This document shows, piece by piece, positions 18,712 through 26,339 of a stretch of DNA of 64,000 nucleotides. A program made the position numbers and the translations under genes. This DNA comes from Bryocella elongata (GTDB taxonomy: Bacteria; Acidobacteriota; Terriglobia; Terriglobales; Acidobacteriaceae): contig NZ_FNVA01000002.1 of assembly GCF_900108185.1 (NCBI RefSeq), positions 496,001 to 560,000 of the forward strand, given 5' to 3'. How positions within the stretch are numbered: position 1 is the first letter of the stretch; each line of letters opens with the position of its first letter. Below the pieces are notes generated by a model. The model ran no database searches. It was not told the origin of the DNA and saw nothing but the letters and a program-made list of their open reading frames with translations.

Positions 18712-20163
18712 CTAGTCGCGCGCCAGATGTAACGCGGTGTAAGGCTCAAGCCGCAACGTCGTCTGCGGATGCGTCACCTTGCCTGCCCACGCCAGCGTCG
18801 TGTCGGATGTTGCATCGATCGCCGGCGCGCTGAGCTTTTCCGACTGCCAGGGCTTGCCTGCAAGAATCTCCTTCGGCAGTCCGATCTCCACAACGCGATT
18901 GGACTTGTTGATCAGCGCGACATGCTGGATTCCCTTGGCATGCTTCGCCGCCCGCGCGGCGTACGCCCGCACGAGATTGTCGTCGCAGTCGAGCTTCACC
19001 TGCATCAGCGTCGCTCCCGCCAAGCGTTGTGCAAACTGCATCCCAGAGTATTCGGGCCTCGCAATGATGCCAGTACTCGGCGCTCCGACGATTGGCGAGT
19101 AAATTCCATTGCCGCCGCCATGCAGGTACACGCCGCCGAAGCCATAGCTCGCGAAGCGCAACATGGCATCGGCACACCACAATGCAGAGGCGAAGGTGTC
19201 GGAGACGCCGCGCTGACCGCCGTTCCAGCACGAGTTGCCTTCCGAGATGCGATAGGGAAGGCCCGTCTTCTTCATCGCGTCCTGGATGGTCGCTACGCCG
19301 CTCCACTTCATCGTGGTGGACTTCGGCTCCTCGCTTAGCAGGTTCGCAATCGTGGCATCGGGCCTGCCTGCGGGGCCCATCGCATAGTAATGCCCCGTGA
19401 GCATTACAACGTCCTTATGCTTCATCGCTACATCGGCAAAGGCAGTAAGGTAAGGCAGCTTGTTGGAGATATCCGGGCCAGCGAACTTCGCGTCCGGAAC
19501 CTTCGCGACGATGGCTTCGCGGAACTCGCTCCACTCGCGGACGAAGTCCTCCGGCGTATAACTCGCCGGACGAAATCGGTTGCGAAAGCTATCTGGCTCG
19601 TTGCCGATCTGCAGCGCCACCAGCCGCGGTCCCAGGATGCGATGCGCGGCCATCGCCTCGTTCACGGCATTCTCTTTGGTGCCTTGTCCGAGGTTCAGCC
19701 CATAGAGGCAGCTCCAACCCGTCGCGTCGAGAAAGCCGCGCAGGTTCTCGAGCGCGCGCGCCGTGGTCACGGTGCCCTTCTTGTTGGTCTTGTCGGTATC
19801 GGGCCCGAAGACCTCGAAGGGTGTAGGCTCGGTCGGCGCAGCGTCGGAGTAGGTGGTGTACTCCGAGGTTCCACCACCGATGCGCAGCACGCCGCTGGGT
19901 GAAAGCTGGCGGAAGAGCTGCACCAGTTCCTTGTTCGACGGTGCGAAGAATGCCGGATTCGCCAGCTGCGCCGCCTCGTAGCTCAGTCCTGTGAAGTCTG
20001 TAGGAATCGTGAAGATGGGATCCGCGAATACGGCCAGCGTTGCATGCAACGGCGCGCTGGGGTCCTGTGCGTGGAGCATCGACGGGAGAGCCAGCGACGA
20101 AAGCGCCGCGCCCGATAGCTGAAGAAACTCCCTGCGATTGCGCGGCTTGTGATGGTGGCTCAC
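18712..20163 (-). CDS. Glycoside hydrolase family 79-like enzyme, Tat-exported
   Basis: 483 residues from GTG 20163. A twin-arginine signal, NRREFLQLSGAAL, covers about 8-32. The TIM-barrel core carries QIGNEPD with Glu189 as candidate acid/base and YRISEGNSC with Glu308 as candidate nucleophile; a C-terminal beta domain ends the protein. This fits GH79 (beta-glucuronidase, heparanase-like, clan GH-A). Predicted action is removal of glucuronic acid or its 4-O-methyl form from a glycan in the periplasm. The start overlaps the GH30 stop by four bases (GTGA), so the two are translationally coupled. Confidence 0.78.
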   Translation of the reverse strand: MSHHHKPRNRREFLQLSGAALSSLALPSMLHAQDPSAPLHATLAVFADPIFTIPTDFTGLSYEAAQLANPAFFAPSNKELVQLFRQLSPSGVLRIGGGTSEYTTYSDAAPTEPTPFEVFGPDTDKTNKKGTVTTARALENLRGFLDATGWSCLYGLNLGQGTKENAVNEAMAAHRILGPRLVALQIGNEPDSFRNRFRPASYTPEDFVREWSEFREAIVAKVPDAKFAGPDISNKLPYLTAFADVAMKHKDVVMLTGHYYAMGPAGRPDATIANLLSEEPKSTTMKWSGVATIQDAMKKTGLPYRISEGNSCWNGGQRGVSDTFASALWCADAMLRFASYGFGGVYLHGGGNGIYSPIVGAPSTGIIARPEYSGMQFAQRLAGATLMQVKLDCDDNLVRAYAARAAKHAKGIQHVALINKSNRVVEIGLPKEILAGKPWQSEKLSAPAIDATSDTTLAWAGKVTHPQTTLRLEPYTALHLARD

Positions 20164-22082
20164 TGCACGGCCTCCGTCGTCAGCGTCAGGATCTCCCCGG
20201 GAGCGATCACCAGTCGCTCGAGCGACGTGATTGTCTCCACCTGGTTGTCCGCGTAGGTGCTCGTGCGCTCCAGCGTGCGAAACACCGGCGCCTGCGCCCA
20301 GTCAAGGTGCAGCGTCGTGGGTTTTGTCGACCGGTTCATCACGACCAACGTCGCGGCATGGTCCGCACCCACAAACGCCGTTGCCATCACATCAGCATCG
20401 CCCGTTGCAACGTCAACGCGCTTCATGCCCTTACGCACGTGGCGGCTGAAGGCCCCCATCACACGCAACTGGAAGCTCGAGGCGACAGGCACATCTCCGT
20501 GCGTCCGGTCCGGCACCAGCAGCGAGCGCGATCCGCCAAACGTCGGCTGCTCCACGTCGAGCAACAGCCAGCAATACATCAAGGCTTCTGCATCCAGCTC
20601 GACCAGGTCCTTGTGATAGAGCTGTCCCACCTGGAACGCGAGGCGATACGAGGGCTCCTGCGCATTGCCATCGTTCAGGCAGATCTCGGTTGCAAGAAAC
20701 GCCTTGTCCGGTGAGGCATCATGCAGCTTCTTCAAGCGGGCGTCATAGAGGTCGGGATTCGCGAGGAATCCCTGGTAGTCGTATTGGTGCGCGGTGACGT
20801 AATCCGTCGCCTTCCAGGCGGCCGCATCACGCTTCAGGTCATTCACGCGGCCAATCGCCATCGACACATACGGTGCATCCGCCATGTGGATCTGCGTGCT
20901 CGTGAAGCCTGCAGCATCGAGCTCGCGGCGCAGCGTGGTGGTCATCTTCGCGAAGATCTCGGGTGGCTGCTCCACTTCGTTCTGTACCCCGACGATCGCG
21001 GGCGCCGCACCCGTGTGGGCCTTCAGGGCTTTGCAATAGCCCACGACAATCTTTGCGTACACGTCGGGATCTGCGGCCTCGCGGACGTACCTGTTCCAGG
21101 CGTCCATCACCTCCGGCTGTCCCGGCGCAGGCTTCCACGGCACGATGGCCCACGTTGGCAGCGCCCACATCTCGTAGATCACCTCGCCGCCCAGAGCGAG
21201 CGCATGCTTGCTGTAGTCGAAGTCCGAGACCTCGCCGTTGGGGAAGTTGTCGCCGTAGTAATGCGGCGTTGCATCGGCGAGGGTGTCAATGTTGGAGAGA
21301 TCGCGCTTGAGCTCCGTGCCCATCGGGTACTCACGATCGAGCAGCAGGTTGTAGCGCTTCATCATCTCCCAGTACTGCCGCTTGCCCGCAGCGCTGAGCC
21401 CTGCATACGCCGGCACGCTCGGGCTGCCGCCAAAGCCGAGCATCGTCTGCCGGTGCTCCTCGGGATGAACCGTCAGCGTGGCTTGTGCGATCTCGGGCTT
21501 CAGCAGATGTCCTGTCACTACGTCATGATGCGTGCGCGGCGCCCGGTACATCAGCTGGTGCCGCGTGAGATCGAAGACCAGGTGCGCCGTGAGAATCGTC
21601 TCGCCATTCAGCTGAACATTGACACTCAGATGCGAGTCCACCACGACGCGTAGCGAGCGAGCGGCGCCCGTATAGGCGCGCGATTCCTCCGCGATGGTCT
21701 TGCTCGGATACGTGCCTCCATCGCTCAGTGCCACGGAGTTGTAATAGCGTTCGTTCAGCCGAACCGTCGTTGGCGTCAGCGTCACCGTGAATCCGGCATG
21801 CGGACCGGTGAAGATCCATTCGAGCGAACCTCCGTCCGGGATCGGCGCATCCAGCTCCAGCGTTCTCGTGAAGAAGGCCGGCAGCGGCTCCGGAAAGTAC
21901 ACGCGCGCAATCTCGTCGGGCCTCGTCCAGCCCGGGCCCTTGGGGCCATCGGCGACGAATCGAAAGCTCTGCTGCGCCTCGGCAGCGGATGCGTGAAACG
22001 CGGGAACAGAGACAGCTACCTGCGCCAGAGATGGAAGCGCAGCCAGTGAGAGTGCAGAGAGGAGGAACGCATAACGCTTCAT
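20160..22082 (-). CDS. Glycoside hydrolase family 30-like enzyme, secreted
   Basis: 640 residues from ATG 22082, chosen because a Sec signal peptide (KRYAFLLSALSLAALPSLAQ) begins there; an upstream GTG at 22127 adds only a poor extension. An N-terminal beta-sandwich region (about 30-200) precedes a clan GH-A barrel with VGVQNEVEQ (Glu369, acid/base) and FLATEICLND (Glu466, nucleophile), then a beta domain. GH30 includes beta-glucosidases, xylanases and glucuronoxylanases. Co-occurrence with GH79 suggests a glucurono-substituted substrate. The extra N-terminal domain is longer than in minimal GH30 enzymes. No good ribosome site is visible before the ATG. Confidence 0.72.
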   Translation of the reverse strand: MKRYAFLLSALSLAALPSLAQVAVSVPAFHASAAEAQQSFRFVADGPKGPGWTRPDEIARVYFPEPLPAFFTRTLELDAPIPDGGSLEWIFTGPHAGFTVTLTPTTVRLNERYYNSVALSDGGTYPSKTIAEESRAYTGAARSLRVVVDSHLSVNVQLNGETILTAHLVFDLTRHQLMYRAPRTHHDVVTGHLLKPEIAQATLTVHPEEHRQTMLGFGGSPSVPAYAGLSAAGKRQYWEMMKRYNLLLDREYPMGTELKRDLSNIDTLADATPHYYGDNFPNGEVSDFDYSKHALALGGEVIYEMWALPTWAIVPWKPAPGQPEVMDAWNRYVREAADPDVYAKIVVGYCKALKAHTGAAPAIVGVQNEVEQPPEIFAKMTTTLRRELDAAGFTSTQIHMADAPYVSMAIGRVNDLKRDAAAWKATDYVTAHQYDYQGFLANPDLYDARLKKLHDASPDKAFLATEICLNDGNAQEPSYRLAFQVGQLYHKDLVELDAEALMYCWLLLDVEQPTFGGSRSLLVPDRTHGDVPVASSFQLRVMGAFSRHVRKGMKRVDVATGDADVMATAFVGADHAATLVVMNRSTKPTTLHLDWAQAPVFRTLERTSTYADNQVETITSLERLVIAPGEILTLTTEAVQ

Positions 22083-22126
22083 AGGAAGGGACGATCGAAG
22101 TTCGCTCGGTAGATGTGGAAGAACCA

Positions 22127-22149
22127 CGGCAACGAGTCCTTGTTGCCGC
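22127..22149. promoter_or_regulatory. Inverted repeat in the divergent GH30 / isomerase promoter region
   Basis: Arms CGGCAAC and GTTGCCG, seven bases each, are separated by nine bases. The repeat lies 45 bp before the GH30 start in the 185-bp divergent spacer, where an operator for the locus regulators is expected. It is a single short repeat, so the assignment is tentative. Confidence 0.35.
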
Positions 22150-22267
22150 GCCCGTCACGTGCACTTTGTACGTTTTAGTTTTGCGCATGTCAAATGCATC
22201 GCGAAGTTGAATTCAGCGCTGCCGAGCTTGCATGATAGGCAGAAGCGGAGACGCGGAAAGCAGACAG

Positions 22268-23116
22268 ATGAAGACCATTGCAAATCTCTGGACCCTGATG
22301 GGCCACCCTATAGCGCAGGCGGAGTGGCCGTTGGAGTGGAAGCTGGACGCCATCGCCGAAGCCGGCTTCGATGGTGTCTGCTGGGGGCCGAGTGACGAGC
22401 TGACGCGGGGCGCAGCTGAGCGTGGCCTGATCTTCGTCGGAGGCATGGCCTCGGGGGATGCCGCTGCCTTTCCCGGGATCCTCGACGACCTGAAGCGCTC
22501 CGGCACGATAGACGTCAACGTGCAGCTCGCACATGATGAGACGTCCACAGAGGAAGCATTGCAGCTCACGCTGAGCCTTATGGAACTCGCTCATTCGTTG
22601 GGTCTGCGCCCTGCCATCGAGACGCATCGCGGGACCTGTACCGAGACACCCGAGAAGATGTACGCGCTCGCAGATGCCTACGAGCATGCGACCGGAGAGA
22701 AGTTGGACATCTCGTGGGACTTCTCGCATTTTGCCGTTGTCAAACACCTGCTGCCGCAGGACTTTGAGCGCCGCCTGCTGGTTCGACCCGACCTCATCCA
22801 GCAAAGCGTGCAGTTCCACTTTCGCCCCTTCAACGGTCATCACGTGCAGGTTCCGATCACGCGGCTCGATGGTTCGCTTACGGCCGAGGCTGAAGCCTGG
22901 CGGCCCTTCGGCAAGGCTGTGATGCGCTTGTGGCTGCAAGGCAATCACGACTCACGCCGCGAGATGTTCCTCTGCCCCGAGCTCGGCCCCGTTGAGGGAG
23001 GCTATGCGCTTGAGAGCTTCCCGAACAGCTGGGAGGATGCGAAGCGTCTCCGCGAAGAGATCGTTGCGATGTGGGACGAGGTCGTGGCTGAGGAGCCAGC
23101 GAGGAAGCCAGCTTAG
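22268..23116 (+). CDS. Sugar phosphate isomerase/epimerase, xylose-isomerase-like TIM barrel
   Basis: 282 residues from ATG 22268 (GGAAAG upstream). The fold is indicated by the family pattern: KLDAIAEAGFDGVCWG at the start, AIETHRGTCTETP with a candidate metal-binding Glu, ISWDFSHFAVVKHL and FHFRPFNGHHVQVP. Metal-dependent members isomerise or epimerise sugars, inositols or keto acids in the cytoplasm. It is transcribed away from the GH30-GH79 pair and convergent with the AraC gene, three bases apart. It probably converts the monosaccharide released by the nearby hydrolases; the exact substrate cannot be read. Confidence 0.78.
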   Translation: MKTIANLWTLMGHPIAQAEWPLEWKLDAIAEAGFDGVCWGPSDELTRGAAERGLIFVGGMASGDAAAFPGILDDLKRSGTIDVNVQLAHDETSTEEALQLTLSLMELAHSLGLRPAIETHRGTCTETPEKMYALADAYEHATGEKLDISWDFSHFAVVKHLLPQDFERRLLVRPDLIQQSVQFHFRPFNGHHVQVPITRLDGSLTAEAEAWRPFGKAVMRLWLQGNHDSRREMFLCPELGPVEGGYALESFPNSWEDAKRLREEIVAMWDEVVAEEPARKPA

Positions 23117-23119
23117 AAC

Positions 23120-23932
23120 TCACTCGAGGTCACGGCGGTAGTCGCGTGGAGAGCGCCCCATGATGCGCGTGAAGACCCGATGAAACTGCGGGTAGCTGCC
23201 AAAACCCGCGCTCAGAGCGGCATCCAGCATGGAGAGACGGTGGCCCGCGCCGTAAAGCTCGAGGAAGCGATCGAGCCGCACCCTGCTGCGGAAGTCTGTG
23301 AGAGCGTATCCCGTTTGTGCCTTGAAGAGCCTGCTGAGCCGCGCTGCGCTGAGTCCGCTGCGCCTGGCAATGCGAGGCAGCGATGCCGTCTCCGGATCTT
23401 CGCGCAGTAACTTTGCGGCACGCTCCACCGCAGGATGAAGATCGTGCGTTCCCATCCCGGTGGCGCGCTCGAAAGATTGCCACGCAAGCAGCATTGCATA
23501 ACGCAGCCCCGCGTTGAGTACATCCGGACCGGTGCCATCGGCGCTAAGCTCGCGCAGGAGAACCTCGAGCCGTTGCATGTCGTCGCCGAGCAGCCGACGG
23601 CTGGCTCCTGTTTCCAGGTCCTTCTGCAGAAGAGCCCGCGAAGCCTCGGTCGTTGCCGCAGCGCGAATGGACTTCCGGCGAAACACAGCAACCCACATGG
23701 AGAAGTCCGCGCTCTGCTCGAAGAGTACGTGTTCCTGGGCAGGGAAGAGCCAGATCAGGTCGCCGCGCCGGATTCGATACCTTCGGGCACCGACAAAGTA
23801 CGTTCCGTAGCCGTGTGTCACGAGGTTCAGCTCCAGCTCGGCGTGCGTGTGCCGCCGGTTGGCGCTGGCTGCATGAGCATAACGCCACAGTGCGCCTTCC
23901 TGATTCGACGGAATTTGGAGGCGAGCCCTCAC
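23120..23932 (-). CDS. AraC family transcriptional regulator with N-terminal cupin
   Basis: 270 residues from GTG 23932, the most downstream start that keeps the whole cupin; the open frame continues upstream only as antisense of the dioxygenase gene. The N-terminal cupin (HTHAELELNLVTHGYGTYFVGARRY-type pattern) would sense a sugar. The C-terminal double helix-turn-helix includes LPRIARRSGLSAARLSRLFK and AALSAGFGSYPQFHRVFTRI. It is divergent from the dioxygenase gene with 72 bp between them and so probably controls that gene or the transporter operon. No strong ribosome site precedes the GTG. Confidence 0.85.
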   Translation of the reverse strand: MRARLQIPSNQEGALWRYAHAASANRRHTHAELELNLVTHGYGTYFVGARRYRIRRGDLIWLFPAQEHVLFEQSADFSMWVAVFRRKSIRAAATTEASRALLQKDLETGASRRLLGDDMQRLEVLLRELSADGTGPDVLNAGLRYAMLLAWQSFERATGMGTHDLHPAVERAAKLLREDPETASLPRIARRSGLSAARLSRLFKAQTGYALTDFRSRVRLDRFLELYGAGHRLSMLDAALSAGFGSYPQFHRVFTRIMGRSPRDYRRDLE

Positions 23933-24004
23933 GACAAAAAACGATAACAAGTCGACAGGAAAATGAGAAGCCCATCGTATAGCGAGGAGCTTAGAGTTCC
24001 GGAC

Positions 24005-24823
24005 ATGATCATCACCGACCAGCAGCGCGCTCTGTACAAGGAAGAGGGCTACATGATTCTGCCGGGAGTCATCCCGCAGGATATGCTTGCCATGCTTCGC
24101 GAGGAGTGCTCCTACTACCTCGGCTACTACGACTCGATCATGGACGCCAAGGGCGTGCAGACGGAGAACCTCAGCCATCGTGGCAAGCGGTACTTCATCA
24201 ACAACCGCTACCGGCTGAGCAACCGGCTCTGGAAGTTCGTCTTCAGCGACCTGATGGCCGAGGTGGCACGCGCTACCGTGGGTGATGAAGCCTACCTCTT
24301 CCACGAGCAGTGGGTGGTCAAGGGCGCTGAGCAGGGCATGAAGTTTGCATGGCACCAGGACTCGGGTTATGTGAAGTGGTACAACCCCGCCACGGAGCAC
24401 AAGCCTTATGTCACCTGCTGGTGCACGCTGGATGACGTGAGCGAAGAGAATGGGACCGTGTATCTACTGCCGCATTCGCGCGCGAACACGAAGGGGCAGA
24501 TCATCAACCACACCAAGGAAGATGGCACCAACGACCTGATCGGCTATACGGGCAGTGATCCAGGGGACCCGGTGATCGTGCCTGCGGGAAGCATCGTGGC
24601 TTTCGATAGCTTCGTCTTCCATCGCAGCGGGCCGAACACCACCGATCGCATGCGCCGCATTTATCTGCCACAGTATTCGGCAGCTCCCATCGATCGCCCT
24701 GATGGCAAGCCATGGGCCATGGCAACGCCCTTCCTGCACGAAGGCGCAAACATCTACAACCACGATCTGGATAAGCCGGAGAGCTTTGGTCCCTTCCCGG
24801 ACAAGGCAAAGGACGTAGCGTAA
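24005..24823 (+). CDS. Phytanoyl-CoA dioxygenase (PhyH)-family enzyme
   Basis: 272 residues from ATG 24005, giving MIITDQQRALYKEEGYMILP, the usual PhyH N terminus; an ATG at 23963 adds fourteen residues. The Fe(II) triad is His117-x-Asp119 in WHQDSGY and His206 in FHRSGPN. PhyH enzymes are 2-oxoglutarate-dependent oxygenases that hydroxylate diverse small molecules. The gene is flanked by an AraC regulator and, after its own terminator, a sugar transporter operon, so oxidation of a sugar derivative or aromatic substituent is possible. The substrate is unknown. Confidence 0.85.
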   Translation: MIITDQQRALYKEEGYMILPGVIPQDMLAMLREECSYYLGYYDSIMDAKGVQTENLSHRGKRYFINNRYRLSNRLWKFVFSDLMAEVARATVGDEAYLFHEQWVVKGAEQGMKFAWHQDSGYVKWYNPATEHKPYVTCWCTLDDVSEENGTVYLLPHSRANTKGQIINHTKEDGTNDLIGYTGSDPGDPVIVPAGSIVAFDSFVFHRSGPNTTDRMRRIYLPQYSAAPIDRPDGKPWAMATPFLHEGANIYNHDLDKPESFGPFPDKAKDVA

Positions 24824-24833
24824 GAGGATCCCG

Positions 24834-24881
24834 GGCGCTTCAGACGGGCGATTCGTCGCCGGAATGAAGCGCCTTTTTTTT
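24834..24881 (+). terminator. Rho-independent terminator after the PhyH-family gene
   Basis: Arms GGCGCTTCA and TGAAGCGCC (nine perfect pairs) enclose a 22-base loop and are followed by eight T residues. It starts 10 bases after the dioxygenase stop. Its 3' arm contains an ATG (24864) in frame with the next gene, which therefore should not be used as that gene's start. Confidence 0.88.
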
Positions 24882-24965
24882 GCGCACAACGATCACCTCT
24901 TGCCGGTTGTATCGCGGACGCTGGCACAATACTCGAGACGCAACGACCGGGAGCGTCCAGCAAGT

Positions 24966-26339
24966 ATGCAGCGCGAAATCATGAAGTCGCGGCTCAGCTA
25001 CACCGCCAGCGAGGTGGCTGGCCAACTTGTCTTCTGCGTCATCTCGTTTTACCTGCTCAAGTTCTACACCGATGTTTACGGTATCTCTGCTGCTGCCGCC
25101 GGCGGCATCCTGCTCGTGGCGCGCTGCATCGATGCGATCGACGCCCCGGTGTGGGGCGTCATCTTCGATAGGACTGCCAGCAGGTGGGGCAAGAGCCGTC
25201 CGTGGTTCTTGTGGTTGTGCGTGCCTTACGCCATTACCGGAGTTCTCACCTTCACAACGTTCCACCTCGGTCCCACGGCAAAGATCGCATACGCTCTGTG
25301 CACCTACGTGAGCTGCAGCGTCCTCTATACGGGCATCAATACACCGGTCACATCGATCCTGGCATCGCTGACCCCCTCGAGCGACGAGCGGATGACGCTC
25401 ACAACCTTCCGCATGATTGGCTCCAAGGGCGGAGTGCTCTTTGTCAATCTCACGCTGCTCAAGGCTGTCCAGTGGTTCGGCCACGGCGATGCGCAGCGCG
25501 GGTTCATGATCGCTGTTCCGGTTTACGCCTGCGGAACCATCGTGCTGTATCTCACGGCCTTCCGCAACCTCCGTGAAACGGTCGAGAGCGAACGCGTGCG
25601 TGTACCGTTCCGCACCAGCCTGCGAGCCGTGCGTGGCAACAGTCCGTGGCTCATCATCTTCTTCAGCAGCTTGCTCTTCTGGATCGCCTTCACTGCTCGC
25701 ATCGCGGCTGCGCCGTACTTCTTCGAGTACGTGATGCACAACGGCGCCATGACTTCGGTTGCCGACAGCCTTGATGTGGTCTCTCTCGCGAGCATCCTGT
25801 TGCTGCCCTGGTTCTGCCGCATCAGTTCGAAGCGGACCGTATGGGCGACCAGCCTCGCGTGGTCCGTGGCTGGACAGATCGTGATGGGCTTTGGTGTTCG
25901 CTCACACTCGATGCCGATCGTGCTTGCTGGCTGGATCGTCGGCTTCCTTGCTTGTGGTATCGCGATGGCGATTCCATTCTCGATCCTTTCGGACAGCGTG
26001 GACTTTGGGGAATGGAAGAGCGGCATTCGCGCCACGGGCCTGCTCACTGCGGTGGGTGCAGCCTTTTGCCTCAAGGCCGGAAGCGGCCTTGGAGGCGCGC
26101 TGCCCGCGTGGATCATGGCCCACTTTCACTACGTCGCGAATGCAACTCAAAGCTCGCGGTCCCTCGCCGGTATCGACCTGAGCTTTCTCTGGCTGCCGGC
26201 GCTCTGTTACGGGCTTGCGATTCTTCCCGTTCTCTTCTATGCCCGCTACGAACGCATGGAACCGGAGATTCAGTGCGAGCTTGAGCGCCGTCGCGCGATC
26301 GCCGCGGCCGTGGCGGCAGAGATGAGTGCCAGCGTATGA
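24966..26339 (+). CDS. GPH-type sugar:cation symporter (MFS)
   Basis: 457 residues from ATG 24966. The frame is open back to 24864, but that ATG lies inside a terminator hairpin; GGGAG precedes 24966. About twelve membrane spans. The N-terminal half has YGISAAAAGGILLVARCIDAI and PVWGVIFDRTASRWGKSRPW, the D-R-WGK(S)RP pattern typical of glycoside-pentoside-hexuronide (MelB/XynB-like) carriers. Predicted role is cation-coupled import of an oligosaccharide, glycoside or uronide. The last bases overlap the GH31 start by four (ATGA), so import and hydrolysis are coupled. Confidence 0.88.
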   Translation: MQREIMKSRLSYTASEVAGQLVFCVISFYLLKFYTDVYGISAAAAGGILLVARCIDAIDAPVWGVIFDRTASRWGKSRPWFLWLCVPYAITGVLTFTTFHLGPTAKIAYALCTYVSCSVLYTGINTPVTSILASLTPSSDERMTLTTFRMIGSKGGVLFVNLTLLKAVQWFGHGDAQRGFMIAVPVYACGTIVLYLTAFRNLRETVESERVRVPFRTSLRAVRGNSPWLIIFFSSLLFWIAFTARIAAAPYFFEYVMHNGAMTSVADSLDVVSLASILLLPWFCRISSKRTVWATSLAWSVAGQIVMGFGVRSHSMPIVLAGWIVGFLACGIAMAIPFSILSDSVDFGEWKSGIRATGLLTAVGAAFCLKAGSGLGGALPAWIMAHFHYVANATQSSRSLAGIDLSFLWLPALCYGLAILPVLFYARYERMEPEIQCELERRRAIAAAVAAEMSASV

